This document shows, one piece after another, positions 1-8,828 of a stretch of DNA of 64,000 nt. The notes under the pieces were generated by a model. That model saw only the letters and a program-made list of their open reading frames with translations, ran no database searches and was not told where the DNA came from. The translations under genes were made by a program, and so were the position numbers. Source of the DNA: an uncultured Psychrosphaera sp. (GTDB lineage: Bacteria; Pseudomonadota; Gammaproteobacteria; Enterobacterales; Alteromonadaceae); contig NZ_CANMSK010000019.1 in NCBI RefSeq assembly GCF_947500655.1, positions 1 to 64,000 on the forward strand, given 5' to 3'. The stretch's first letter is position 1, and each line of letters starts with the position of its first letter.

Positions 1-38
1 AACTTTGTCTTTCTGCTGTTTGATGTCTTCCTGACAAC

Positions 39-120
39 GTGGGGCGCATTATAGGGAGTTTCGGATTCAGTGCAACCTTTTATTTAAAATAAGTTACAAA
101 AAACGTTTGAATGATTAAAT
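39..120 (-). promoter_or_regulatory. rRNA-operon-type P1 promoter reading out of the left edge
   Basis: On the minus strand the -35 box TTGCAC (70-75) and the -10 box TATAAT (48-53) are separated by exactly 16 bases. The spacer ends in AACTCCC and the -10 is followed by GCGCCCCAC. This closely matches the layout of the E. coli rrn P1 promoters (TTGTCA, 16 bp, TATAAT, GC-rich discriminator), which are under stringent control. The sequence upstream of the -35 (76-120) is very AT-rich, as expected of an UP element. The transcript would begin near position 41 and run left, so an rRNA operon probably starts just beyond the window. The rRNA itself is not visible. Confidence 0.82.
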
Positions 121-206
121 ATTATACAAGTGGCGTTATTATTAGCCTCTAAGGGGAATTTAAGAAGTGTTTTTAGTCTAAGTCAGCGAGTATATGAAAT
201 AAAAGG

Positions 207-238
207 GCTGGTAAATTCATGTCAATTTACCCACCAGC
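207..238 (-). terminator. Probable terminator of the valine operon
   Basis: An imperfect hairpin (GCTGGTAAATT at 207-217 against AATTTACC...CCAGC at 224-238) lies about 70 bases beyond the mmsB stop. On the minus strand it is followed by a CCCTTTTATTT tail. The bulged stem makes this only moderately sure. The remaining bases up to 305 show nothing else. Confidence 0.5.
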
Positions 239-305
239 TTTATACATTTTAATGGCTTATATAGTTATATTTATTGGATTTAATATTAATTGCTATATAA
301 GTTTT

Positions 306-1196
306 TTAGCTTTTTGCGCTAAATTGCTCAAAAATACTAGAAAAGTCCTTTTTTCCATTACCTGCTCTTTGGTGTAATGCATATAAACTTCTGGATAATC
401 CACCAAGTGGTGTTGATGAATGTGACTGTACAGCGGTATCCATAGCTAAACCTAAATCTTTCGCCATCAAATCTGTCATAAAGCCACCTTGGTAATTATT
501 TGATGATGGAACGCCTTCGCTTACACCTGGGCATGGATTGTATACATCTAATGTCCAGTTACTGCCGGAGCTGTTAGACATAATTTCTGATAGTACTTTT
601 GGATCTAGCCCATTGTCGATCCCTAGTTGTAATGCTTCTGATGTACCAACCATAAGAATGCTTAACAACATATTATTACAAGCTTTAGCGACCTGCCCTG
701 CTCCAACATTTCCGGCATGGAATATATTTTTACCCATCACATCTAATATAGATTTTGCTGTCTCAAAGTTTTGTTTTGTGCCGCCCACCATAAAACTTAA
801 GGTTCCAGCAGTTGCTCCAGCGACGCCTCCTGATACGGGTGCATCTATGAAATGGATGTTTTTAGATTGTAAGCCTTGAGCTGTTTTTATTGATGTTGCC
901 GAGTCTATAGTGGAAGAGTCTATGACTAGCGTCCCTTCTTTTAAAACTTGAATTAGTCCTTCATTACCTAAATACAAATCAAATACGTGTTTACCTGCAG
1001 GTAACATAGAGATAACAATATCGGAATTTTGAACAATAAGAGCTGGAGTTTCAGCCGTTTTAGCGCCAAGCGCCACTAATTTTTCAACAGCTTCAGGGAA
1101 CAAGTCGTATACAGTTACTTGATGCCCTGATTTTATTAAGTTAGCCGCCATAGGCCCGCCCATATTTCCTAATCCAAAAAATGCGATATTAGCCAT
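306..1196 (-). CDS. mmsB: 3-hydroxyisobutyrate dehydrogenase
   Basis: It oxidises 3-hydroxyisobutyrate to methylmalonate semialdehyde with NAD+, the fourth step of the valine branch encoded here. The 296 residues are the family's normal length. The N-terminal Rossmann fingerprint is GLGNMGGPMA, the substrate loop is DAPVSGGVAGA near residue 120, and the catalytic-lysine segment GAGQVAKACNNM is near residue 170. It is the last gene of a five-gene minus-strand operon, 68 bases behind the hydrolase gene, and a hairpin follows it. Related beta-hydroxyacid dehydrogenases such as tartronate semialdehyde reductase share these motifs, but the operon settles the substrate. Confidence 0.93.
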   Translation of the reverse strand: MANIAFFGLGNMGGPMAANLIKSGHQVTVYDLFPEAVEKLVALGAKTAETPALIVQNSDIVISMLPAGKHVFDLYLGNEGLIQVLKEGTLVIDSSTIDSATSIKTAQGLQSKNIHFIDAPVSGGVAGATAGTLSFMVGGTKQNFETAKSILDVMGKNIFHAGNVGAGQVAKACNNMLLSILMVGTSEALQLGIDNGLDPKVLSEIMSNSSGSNWTLDVYNPCPGVSEGVPSSNNYQGGFMTDLMAKDLGLAMDTAVQSHSSTPLGGLSRSLYALHQRAGNGKKDFSSIFEQFSAKS

Positions 1197-1264
1197 AATT
1201 TATTCTCTTTTATTATTCTGTTGATTTGAAATTTATTTAATTAATCTGATAACGAGAAGAAGTG

Positions 1265-2404
1265 TTATCCCCCCAAATTGACAAGTGGATGCGACTTTAC
1301 AGACCAAGGTGATGTGAATATTCTATCCACCATCGTCTTATCAACTTGCTTTACGGTATCAAACTGCCATTTAGGCTTGTTGTCTTTATCTATTAGTAAA
1401 GCTCGAACCCCTTCGGTAAATTCACCAATTGCAGCACACTGCACCGATAGTCCAAGCTCTAATCGAAAGCAGTTTTCTATAGATAAGTTTTTACCTAACG
1501 ATAATTGACGTTTAATTATCTGAGCCGATAGCGCACTTCCATGAGATAAAGCGTTTTGTGCTTTGTTAAACCATTTATCGTCAGATTTTTGTTTTTGAAT
1601 GCAAGTAACGACTTCCTCTACATTTTTACAATTATCTATTTCCGCTAATAAAGGTATAAAACGTTCAAGATTAGCTGCAGGTATTAAATTGTTGTCTTGT
1701 TGTTCACTTTCATTCTCAAATTTAGCTAATAAATCTGATAATTTTTTATGGTTATCTTTAGCTGATCCTTGCCAATGAACTAATAACAATTGTTCTAGTA
1801 AATATTTTTTGTGTTCACTAGTAACAAAATAATCAGCCAAGTTGACAAACTTTGCATCTGTTGCATTTATTGAAGCACCAGTTAAACCTAAAAATAATCC
1901 ACAACCTGGTGGCATTTGATTTAAAAAGTAAGTTCCGCCAACATCTGGATATAAACCAATTGTAATTTCTGGCATCGCGATTCTAGATTTTTCTGTCACC
2001 ACTCGATGACTTGCACCGGCAAACAATCCAAGTCCACCGCCCATAACGATCCCATGTCCCCATAACAAAATAGGTTTACTATAAGTATGGATTAAATAAT
2101 CTAGTTGATATTCCTGAGTAAAAAACTCTTCAACTTCGGCTGTATAATTCCCTTGTCCTGCTGCTACTGTTGCATTGTAAAGTTGAACGATATCACCGCC
2201 AGCACAAAAAGCTTTTTCGCCTGCGCCTTCTAACATCACCATGGCAATAGACGAGTCTGCTTGCCATGCCAATAACTGCGGCATTAACAAGTTCACCATC
2301 TCTAAGCTTAATGAATTCAGTGACTTTTCAGAGTTTAATGTAGCTACTCCAATTTTTTGACCCAACTTAGATTGAAGTTCTTTAAATAAAACGACAGTAG
2401 ACAT
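1265..2404 (-). CDS. 3-hydroxyisobutyryl-CoA hydrolase
   Basis: A crotonase-fold thioesterase that releases free 3-hydroxyisobutyrate from its CoA ester, so that MmsB can act on it. At 379 residues it is longer than an ordinary enoyl-CoA hydratase and has the length of the HIBCH family. The oxyanion-hole segment is AFCAGGDIVQLY (near residue 67) and the family signature is MPEITIGLYPDVGGTYFL (near residues 144-161). The C-terminal extension ends in the motif PLVNLGG. It starts 9 bases after the enoyl-CoA hydratase stop, so the two are probably translated from one message. The hydrolase rather than hydratase role follows from length, motif and pathway context. Confidence 0.9.
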   Translation of the reverse strand: MSTVVLFKELQSKLGQKIGVATLNSEKSLNSLSLEMVNLLMPQLLAWQADSSIAMVMLEGAGEKAFCAGGDIVQLYNATVAAGQGNYTAEVEEFFTQEYQLDYLIHTYSKPILLWGHGIVMGGGLGLFAGASHRVVTEKSRIAMPEITIGLYPDVGGTYFLNQMPPGCGLFLGLTGASINATDAKFVNLADYFVTSEHKKYLLEQLLLVHWQGSAKDNHKKLSDLLAKFENESEQQDNNLIPAANLERFIPLLAEIDNCKNVEEVVTCIQKQKSDDKWFNKAQNALSHGSALSAQIIKRQLSLGKNLSIENCFRLELGLSVQCAAIGEFTEGVRALLIDKDNKPKWQFDTVKQVDKTMVDRIFTSPWSVKSHPLVNLGG

Positions 2405-2413
2405 ATTATTTTC

Positions 2414-3190
2414 CTATTCATTAAGCCAAATTGGTTTACGCTTTTGTAAAAAGGCATTAACCCCTTCTTTTTGATCTTTACTATCAAAAAGGCCCACAAA
2501 CATTTCGCGCTCTAAAGGTAATGCTGCATTTATATTTCCGCTTCTACCTGCTTGAATTAATGATTTGCAAGCCGTTATTGATGTTGGACTTTGCTCTGCC
2601 GTTTGATGAGCTAATTTCATTGCAGCATTTAACGCTTCACCATTAGCAACGACTTCTTCAACCAAACCAATTTTTAAGGCCACGTCTGACTTAATTCGCT
2701 CACCACATAAAATCATTCGTTTTGCCCAACCTTCTCCCACCAACCAAGATAAGTTCTGCGTACCACCAGCACAAGGTAATAAACCAACTTTTGCTTCTGG
2801 CAATGCCATTTGAGCTTGTTCTTCACAAATTCTAATATCACAAGCAAGCGCTACTTCTAATCCGCCGCCCATGGCATAACCATTAATGGCGGCTATTGAT
2901 ACACCCTGAAAGTCACGTAAGGTTTCAAATGCAGCGCCAAACACTCTAGCCATATCAGAGGCAACGCCTTTGTCTCCGTCGGCAAACACATTTAAGTCAG
3001 CCCCTGCTGAGAAAAATTTGTCACCTTCGCCAGTGATCACTAAAGCATAAACCGCTTTATTATTATTTAACGCTTCTATTATCGACTTTAATTCAGCTAA
3101 CGACTCATAAGTCCAAGTATTAGCAGGAGGATTGGCAATGGTAATTTGAGCTGTGTGCCCATCAAATGTTAATTTAAGTAAATCTGACAT
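2414..3190 (-). CDS. Enoyl-CoA hydratase (methacrylyl-CoA hydratase in context)
   Basis: A crotonase-family protein of 258 residues, predicted to hydrate methacrylyl-CoA to 3-hydroxyisobutyryl-CoA. The oxyanion-hole motif KFFSAGADLNVF is near residue 60, and AINGYAMGGGLEVALACD near residue 105 is the classical crotonase signature. LPEAKVGLLPCAGGTQ carries the position of the second catalytic glutamate. The start at 3190 is followed directly by a protein that aligns from its first residues to short-chain hydratases. It lies 43 bases behind the acyl-CoA dehydrogenase. The exact substrate is inferred from its place in the valine operon. Confidence 0.9.
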   Translation of the reverse strand: MSDLLKLTFDGHTAQITIANPPANTWTYESLAELKSIIEALNNNKAVYALVITGEGDKFFSAGADLNVFADGDKGVASDMARVFGAAFETLRDFQGVSIAAINGYAMGGGLEVALACDIRICEEQAQMALPEAKVGLLPCAGGTQNLSWLVGEGWAKRMILCGERIKSDVALKIGLVEEVVANGEALNAAMKLAHQTAEQSPTSITACKSLIQAGRSGNINAALPLEREMFVGLFDSKDQKEGVNAFLQKRKPIWLNE

Positions 3191-3233
3191 AACTGTTCCT
3201 CATTTATTGCAAATGGTGTTAAGAATTTAGCTC

Positions 3234-4391
3234 TTATAATATTGGCCCTGCGGCTTCATCTAATAATCGTCTGGCAATGATCAAACGCATAATTTCGTTT
3301 GTGCCTTCCAGTATTTGGTGTACACGTACATCTCTGAAGTGACGCTCTAGTGGGTATTCTTTTATGTAGCCATAACCACCATGTAATTGCAGCGCTTCAT
3401 TACATACCTGAAAGCCAATATCGGTAGCAAAACGTTTTGCCATTGCACAATAAGCGGTTGCTTCCGGATCTTTTTGGTCAAGTTTAAATGCCGCAAGTCT
3501 TACCATTTGTCTGGCGGCCACTAATTCCGTTGCCATATCAGCCAGCTTAAATTGCAATGCTTGAAATGCAGCTAAAGGTTTACCAAATTGACTGCGTTCT
3601 TTCATGTAATTTAACGCAGTGTTAAGTGCTTGTTGTGCTGTGCCGATTGAGCAAGTAGCGATATTTATTCGCCCGCCGTCTAAGCCTTTCATAGCAAAAG
3701 AAAAGCCTTCGCCTTCTTCGCCCAATAAATTAGCAATCGGTACACGAACATTATCAAATGTGATTTGTCTTGTGGGTTGTGCGTTCCAACCTAATTTCTC
3801 TTCGGCTTTACCATAAATCACACCTTGCGTATCCGCAGGAATTAATATGGCAGAAATACCTTTAGCCCCAGCTTCACCTGTTCTGACCATAACAACTAAA
3901 ACGTCAGTTTCGCCAGCTCCAGAAATAAACACTTTGGAGCCGTTAATGACATATTCATCACCATCACGTTTTGCTGATGTGGTTAACGATGCGGCGTCTG
4001 AACCGGCACCAGGTTCGGTTAAACAATAAGACGCTAATTGTTCACCTGTTACCAAAGTTGGACACCACATATCCTTAACTTGCTTTGTTCCCCAAGTTGC
4101 GATCATCCAAGTTGCCATATTATGTATAGTTAACATGGCAGTTGTCGCGGTACAGCCCATTGATAATTGTTCAAATATCAGCGATGCATCTAGACGAGAT
4201 AATCCCATGCCACCTGCATCTTCTGGTGAATATAACCCGCAAAAACCTAGCTCCCCAGCTTTGGCTATTACGTCTTTTGGAAATATGTGCTCTGCATCCC
4301 ATTTGGCAGCATTAGGCAATAATTCTGCATCAGAAAATTGTTTAGCGACATCTACAAACGCGTTTTGGTCATCATTTAAGTTAAAGTTCAT
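3234..4391 (-). CDS. Isobutyryl-CoA dehydrogenase (acyl-CoA dehydrogenase family)
   Basis: An FAD enzyme of 385 residues that introduces the double bond of methacrylyl-CoA. The typical acyl-CoA dehydrogenase order is present: an all-alpha N-terminal domain, the FAD signature CLTEPGAGSDAASL (near residue 127), and a C-terminal helical domain. The segment QILEGTNEIMR holds the catalytic base, Glu362 by my count, which is the late position used by short and branched-chain members. Electrons would go to ETF. Its place between mmsA and the hydratase makes isobutyryl-CoA the likely substrate, although 2-methylbutyryl-CoA could also be used. Confidence 0.92.
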   Translation of the reverse strand: MNFNLNDDQNAFVDVAKQFSDAELLPNAAKWDAEHIFPKDVIAKAGELGFCGLYSPEDAGGMGLSRLDASLIFEQLSMGCTATTAMLTIHNMATWMIATWGTKQVKDMWCPTLVTGEQLASYCLTEPGAGSDAASLTTSAKRDGDEYVINGSKVFISGAGETDVLVVMVRTGEAGAKGISAILIPADTQGVIYGKAEEKLGWNAQPTRQITFDNVRVPIANLLGEEGEGFSFAMKGLDGGRINIATCSIGTAQQALNTALNYMKERSQFGKPLAAFQALQFKLADMATELVAARQMVRLAAFKLDQKDPEATAYCAMAKRFATDIGFQVCNEALQLHGGYGYIKEYPLERHFRDVRVHQILEGTNEIMRLIIARRLLDEAAGPIL

Positions 4392-4449
4392 AAAAGATCC
4401 GACTTAATATTTGTTATTTTAGTTATTATTTCAGCCATTATAATTCTAG

Positions 4450-5967
4450 TTATTTTAGTGAAATTGACATGTTTGGTCCTGCATTAGCAGATTCATCTGC
4501 ATTATTTTTATCTGAGCTATCTTCATACCAACGAGCTGTAATAGTTTTTGTTTCAGTATAAAACTTAACTGCTTGTTTTCCGTATGCATGTTGATCGCCA
4601 GCAAAAGAGCCTTTCCAACCAGTAAATGAGAAAAATGGAAGTGGCACAGGAATTGGGATATTAATACCAACTTGGCCAACTTCAATCTCATGTTGGTATT
4701 TACGAGCTGCAAAACCAGAAGAGGTAAAAATAGAAGTACCATTACCATACTGATTTGAATTAATTAAATTAATCGCATCGTCTAAAGCATCGACGTTCAT
4801 TGTTAAAAATACAGGCCCAAAAATCTCCTGCTTATAAATTTCCATATCGGTTGTAACATCAGTAAACATAGTTGGTCCAATCCAATTACCGTCTGGAAAG
4901 TTCGTAACTTTAAAATTAGATCCATCAAGCACACAATTAGCGCCTTCCTTTTTGCCCGTTTCAATTAAGCCTTCAATTCTGTTTTTTGCAGCTGGCGTTA
5001 TTTGTGGACCATAAGCCGCTTCAGGATCTGTGTAGTGTCCTGGACGTACTGATGCTAATTTTTCTTTTATCTCAGGTATCCATTCTTTGGCTGAACCAAC
5101 AAATACTGCAACCGAGATTGCCATACAACGTTGACCTGCTGCACCAACCGAAGCGCCTACAATGTTGTTAATAACTGCAGCTTTATTTGCATCAGGCATA
5201 ACAACCATATGGTTTTTAGCACCTAAGAACGATTGAACACGTTTCATGTTGTCCGTTCCAGTTTTATAAATGTACTGACCAACGCTTACTGAGCCAACAA
5301 ACGAAATCGCTTTTACTGCTTCATCATGTAATAAAACATCAACTTGTTCTTTATCTCCATGTACAACTTGTAATACACCTTTTGGCGCACCCGCTTGTTC
5401 AAACAATTCAGCTAGACGGGTTGGGCATAATGGATCTTGCTCTGACGGTTTTAAAATAAAAGTATTACCACAAGCAATTGAAAGCGGGAACATCCAAAGC
5501 GGGATCATCGCTGGGAAATTAAACGGTGTTATGCCAATACAAACCCCTAACGGTTGGGTATAACTATATGTGTCGATACTGGTAGCCACATTTTCTACCG
5601 TTTCCCCCATCATCATAGATGGAATATTAGCCGCATGTTCAACCACTTCAATACCACGCCATACATCACCCATTGCATCTTCATGGGTTTTACCTAATTC
5701 TTCACAGATAATGCCGGCTAGTTCTTCTTGGTGTTCTTTTAGTAAAGCGGCGTAACGCATCATCACACGGGCACGTTCCATTATTGGTTTGTCTTTCCAA
5801 ACTTTAAACGTTTCTTTTGCGCTTGAAATTGCTTTTTGCATTTCGTCCATAGTGGCACAAGGTACTTTAGCGATAACTTCTTGGGTTGCTGGATTAGTAA
5901 CATCAATCAAACGTGTTGATTTAGATATCACCCATTCGCCATTTATAAATAGAGGTACTTGTTTCAT
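4450..5967 (-). CDS. mmsA: Methylmalonate-semialdehyde dehydrogenase (CoA-acylating)
   Basis: It converts methylmalonate semialdehyde, NAD+ and CoA to propionyl-CoA and CO2, the last step of valine breakdown. It has 505 residues of the aldehyde dehydrogenase superfamily. [17 protein letters not shown] lies near residues 145-161. The active-site cysteine is Cys281 in [11 protein letters not shown], the arrangement specific to MmsA. The tail after [12 protein letters not shown] is slightly longer than usual and rich in Asn. It is the first gene of the operon. The propionyl-CoA it makes would feed the methylcitrate genes at 50935-57777. Confidence 0.95.
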   Translation of the reverse strand: MKQVPLFINGEWVISKSTRLIDVTNPATQEVIAKVPCATMDEMQKAISSAKETFKVWKDKPIMERARVMMRYAALLKEHQEELAGIICEELGKTHEDAMGDVWRGIEVVEHAANIPSMMMGETVENVATSIDTYSYTQPLGVCIGITPFNFPAMIPLWMFPLSIACGNTFILKPSEQDPLCPTRLAELFEQAGAPKGVLQVVHGDKEQVDVLLHDEAVKAISFVGSVSVGQYIYKTGTDNMKRVQSFLGAKNHMVVMPDANKAAVINNIVGASVGAAGQRCMAISVAVFVGSAKEWIPEIKEKLASVRPGHYTDPEAAYGPQITPAAKNRIEGLIETGKKEGANCVLDGSNFKVTNFPDGNWIGPTMFTDVTTDMEIYKQEIFGPVFLTMNVDALDDAINLINSNQYGNGTSIFTSSGFAARKYQHEIEVGQVGINIPIPVPLPFFSFTGWKGSFAGDQHAYGKQAVKFYTETKTITARWYEDSSDKNNADESANAGPNMSISLK

Positions 5968-6010
5968 ATTAATGCCCTGTGTAATTAGTTACTTCTTGCT
6001 TCTTTGTTTT

Positions 6011-6034
6011 ATTTTTTTATTTTTTTATTTTTTT
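6011..6034. repeat. Three tandem 8-bp ATTTTTTT units
   Basis: Three exact copies of ATTTTTTT lie 44 bases upstream of the mmsA start, in the 182-bp divergent region between mmsA and the AraC gene. Such A/T tracts bend DNA and are prone to slippage. Any effect on the mmsA promoter is inference. Confidence 0.75.
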
Positions 6035-6149
6035 ATTACAAGCAAGTTCAATGGACCTAATTAAAACAGAGCGTTGATTTATTTAACATTGATTAAATTG
6101 TTATTTTGATGGACTATCTTGTTATTATTTAATTAAGTTTGGTAGATTT

Positions 6150-7034
6150 ATGAGCGCCCCATCCAATTGGCCATTACCTAAGTCAAGCGTTCGCTACTTA
6201 ATACCTAAACCTATGATTGAACAACTTGAATTAAGTGTGGTGAGTCGAGGTTTGTTTCCATTGGCGTTTGGCTATTACGAAAACGCGCACGGCCATGCTA
6301 TTAAACGCTTAGAACACACTGATCACTTATTAATATTTTGTACAGCGGGTAAAGGAAAAATTACCTCAGCTAACTTTACTCAACATATTGAAGCAAACGA
6401 CATTTTGATGATCCCCAAAGGATTAGCACATCAATACCAAGCAGATAGAAATCAGCCTTGGAGTATTTATTGGGTTCATATGGATGGACATTTATATGTG
6501 CAATTTATGGATATTATCGGGTTATCAAAGTCCAACTTAAAAATTAAAGTATTGAACCCAAGTCAAATCAAACAAGAATTTGAACAGCTAATGGATACCA
6601 GACATCAAGGTTATCAATTTAATTCTTTTGTTTTGGCGGCCAACATACTGAAAAAAATATTCAGCTTGTTAACCGTGCAATTGCCCGCCACACAACTCAA
6701 CCAACAGAAAGATTTTAACTTAATCGCTTTTAATGCGTTTTTAGAAGAGAACATCACCAAGCAATTATCACTGGATGAAATGGCGATGTATATGGGGTTT
6801 TCAAAATTTCATTTTGCTAAAAAATTCCAATTAGCTACTGGTATTAGTCCGGTAAAATACTTTTTGGAGATTAAGATACAACACGCTTGTGGTTTATTAG
6901 ATAGGTCGAGTAAACCAATTAAAGATGTAGCGGCTATTTTAGGTTACGAAGACCCTTATTATTTTTCTCGTCTGTTTAAAAACGTAATGGGCTTGTCACC
7001 TAAACAATACCGACTTTCTCGTCATGGTCATTAG
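6150..7034 (+). CDS. AraC-family transcriptional regulator of the valine operon (predicted)
   Basis: A 294-residue regulator. The N-terminal half resembles the cupin-like sensing domain of AraC proteins (GKGKITSANF, then DILMIPKGLAHQYQ). The C-terminal hundred residues hold two helix-turn-helix units. The first is LSLDEMAMYMGFSKFHFAKKF. The second is IKDVAAILGYEDPYYFSRLF followed by GLSPKQYR, the standard AraC signature. It is transcribed divergently from mmsA, the same arrangement as mmsR next to mmsAB in Pseudomonas, so activation of the valine operon by a pathway intermediate is likely. The effector is not known. Confidence 0.88.
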   Translation: MSAPSNWPLPKSSVRYLIPKPMIEQLELSVVSRGLFPLAFGYYENAHGHAIKRLEHTDHLLIFCTAGKGKITSANFTQHIEANDILMIPKGLAHQYQADRNQPWSIYWVHMDGHLYVQFMDIIGLSKSNLKIKVLNPSQIKQEFEQLMDTRHQGYQFNSFVLAANILKKIFSLLTVQLPATQLNQQKDFNLIAFNAFLEENITKQLSLDEMAMYMGFSKFHFAKKFQLATGISPVKYFLEIKIQHACGLLDRSSKPIKDVAAILGYEDPYYFSRLFKNVMGLSPKQYRLSRHGH

Positions 7035-7091
7035 GACTTTGTATAAACTAGCGTTGGATATCAATAAAGCAGACATACAAAAAACAGGCAC

Positions 7092-7139
7092 AAAAAAACC
7101 GACAATTGTCGGTTTTTTCGGTTTAGCTTTACGCTAAAC
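7092..7139. terminator. Bidirectional terminator between the AraC gene and the transporter gene
   Basis: ACCGACAATTGTCGGT (7098-7113) is a perfect palindromic stem flanked by seven A on the left and six T on the right, so it can stop transcription from both converging genes. A second small hairpin, GTTTAGC (7121-7127) with GCTAAAC (7133-7139), follows directly. Confidence 0.88.
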
Positions 7140-7149
7140 GCTAATTTAT

Positions 7150-8502
7150 CTAAGCTACAAAAATTGTATGATAAGCCATAGCTAAAATAATTAATGGACA
7201 AATAAAGCGAACATACACTGGCCATATCTTCCAGAAAAGTGAGGTTTCAATATCACTCGCGCCTTGTTTAATTTCTTCTAAAATAGAATTACGCTTCCAT
7301 ACCCAACCTGTAAATATACATAACATGAAACCTAACAGTGGTTGGCTATACTTTGTGGTTAACGTAATAACCAAACCAAACAAAACTTCAAAATTAAATA
7401 TCAACACTAAGCTAATACAAGCGACAAATACGCCAATTAACCAAGATGCACCTTTACGTTCCAACTTTGTGCTTTCAATTGTGTAGGCCACTGGGACTTC
7501 TAACATTGATATTGAAGAGGTTAATGCCGCTATTGTCATTAATACAAAAAATACAAAAGCAACGTAATCCCCCGCACTTCCCATAGTGTCAAACAAAGCA
7601 GGAATAACGGTAAATATTAACTGGTCTCCGCCGATTAACTGGCCAGCTTCATTAAAGATAGTCACGCCGTTGGCTAAAGCCACATACATAGCAGGAATAA
7701 TTAACATGCCCGACATAATAGCAATACCAACATCAACCAAAGCAACTGATGCACCAAGTACTACTAAGTTTTCTTTTTTGCTGACATAAGAGCCATAAAT
7801 CAGCATTGAACCAACGCCTAATGACAAGGAGAAAAATGCTTGGCCCATGGCACTTAAGATTAAATCACCACTCCAAATTTTTGAAAAATCAGGAACTAGA
7901 TACGCTTTCCAACCATCTACTGCACCATCTTGCATGCTTACATAAGCAATTAACAAAACAATTAACACCAATAACATTGGCATTAGTCGACCTGACCATT
8001 TTTCTATACCGCTACTAACACCACGAGAGACAATAAGGATAGTCATAAAAGCAAAGAGTAAACTGAAGATGATGTTTCTAGAAATTGAGAAATCCGTTAA
8101 CCAAGCAGAAGCGTCTGACCAACCGAATACTTCGGTGGCGGCCTGGAACATATAAGCTATCATCCAACCAGCAACTATCATGTAAAAGCTAAGGATCAAA
8201 CTTACAACAACTAGTGCCCAGTAACCTGTACCGGCACCAATTTTCTTAGCAAGATTGCCAACTGAGATTTTTTTAAGGGCATCAACCATATTAGATTGAG
8301 AATGACGACCTATTACTAACTCAGCCATTAATATTGGATAAGCAACAATAAAAGTAAGTATTAGATAAACCAATACAAATGCAGCGCCACCATTACTTGC
8401 TACTTGAGTTGGAAACCCCCAAATATTACCTAAACCAACAGCTGAACCAGCTGCTGCGAGTATAAAACCTAATCGAGATGAAAATTGACCTCTAACCGCC
8501 AT
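7150..8502 (-). CDS. Sodium-dependent neurotransmitter-symporter (NSS) family transporter
   Basis: A 450-residue inner-membrane sodium-coupled amino-acid or amine importer. TM1 carries the family hallmark GSAVGLGNIWGFPTQVASNG (near residues 19-38), including the unwound GLGN-WGFP stretch that forms the sodium and substrate sites. Roughly eleven hydrophobic segments follow, typical of bacterial members, which often have eleven instead of twelve. It is divergent from tryptophan 2,3-dioxygenase across 326 bases. This suggests that tryptophan may be a substrate, as for the known bacterial tryptophan carrier TnaT. That is inference from position only. Confidence 0.88.
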   Translation of the reverse strand: MAVRGQFSSRLGFILAAAGSAVGLGNIWGFPTQVASNGGAAFVLVYLILTFIVAYPILMAELVIGRHSQSNMVDALKKISVGNLAKKIGAGTGYWALVVVSLILSFYMIVAGWMIAYMFQAATEVFGWSDASAWLTDFSISRNIIFSLLFAFMTILIVSRGVSSGIEKWSGRLMPMLLVLIVLLIAYVSMQDGAVDGWKAYLVPDFSKIWSGDLILSAMGQAFFSLSLGVGSMLIYGSYVSKKENLVVLGASVALVDVGIAIMSGMLIIPAMYVALANGVTIFNEAGQLIGGDQLIFTVIPALFDTMGSAGDYVAFVFFVLMTIAALTSSISMLEVPVAYTIESTKLERKGASWLIGVFVACISLVLIFNFEVLFGLVITLTTKYSQPLLGFMLCIFTGWVWKRNSILEEIKQGASDIETSLFWKIWPVYVRFICPLIILAMAYHTIFVA

Positions 8503-8828
8503 GGGTTACACCTTTTATTATAATTATTTTAATACTTTGCTAAATGCTTTGCTTACTTATGTCCACCAACTCAGAAGAACTAAGGTGACATAATATGCAG
8601 TTTGTAAATTGGAAGTTGAAACTAACGTCATATTTACTGTTAGTCAATTTAAACTGTAAAGAAATTACACTGTTTTATCACATTCGTAAAATTTATCTAA
8701 ATGTTTAATTATTATCATTATTAAATTCTACAGATTCAAGCTAAAGTGCATTTAAGAGTAGTTATAAAAGATGTTTAATTTATAAACGTTCACGTTAGAA
8801 AATTAAATTCTTTTTCAGGAGTTAACAA
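8503..8828. other. Divergent intergenic region, NSS transporter and kynA
   Basis: An AT-rich 326-base gap that must hold both promoters. A short dyad TGTAAAGAAATTACA is at 8655-8669. It is not a TyrR box, which needs TGTAAA-N6-TTTACA. A clear AGGAG ribosome binding site precedes kynA at 8817-8821. No RNA gene or hairpin stood out. Confidence 0.5.

Noticed and set aside
8655..8669. Possible TyrR box between the NSS transporter and kynA genes
   Set aside because: The arms TGTAA and TTACA are only five bases each and the spacing does not fit TGTAAA-N6-TTTACA.
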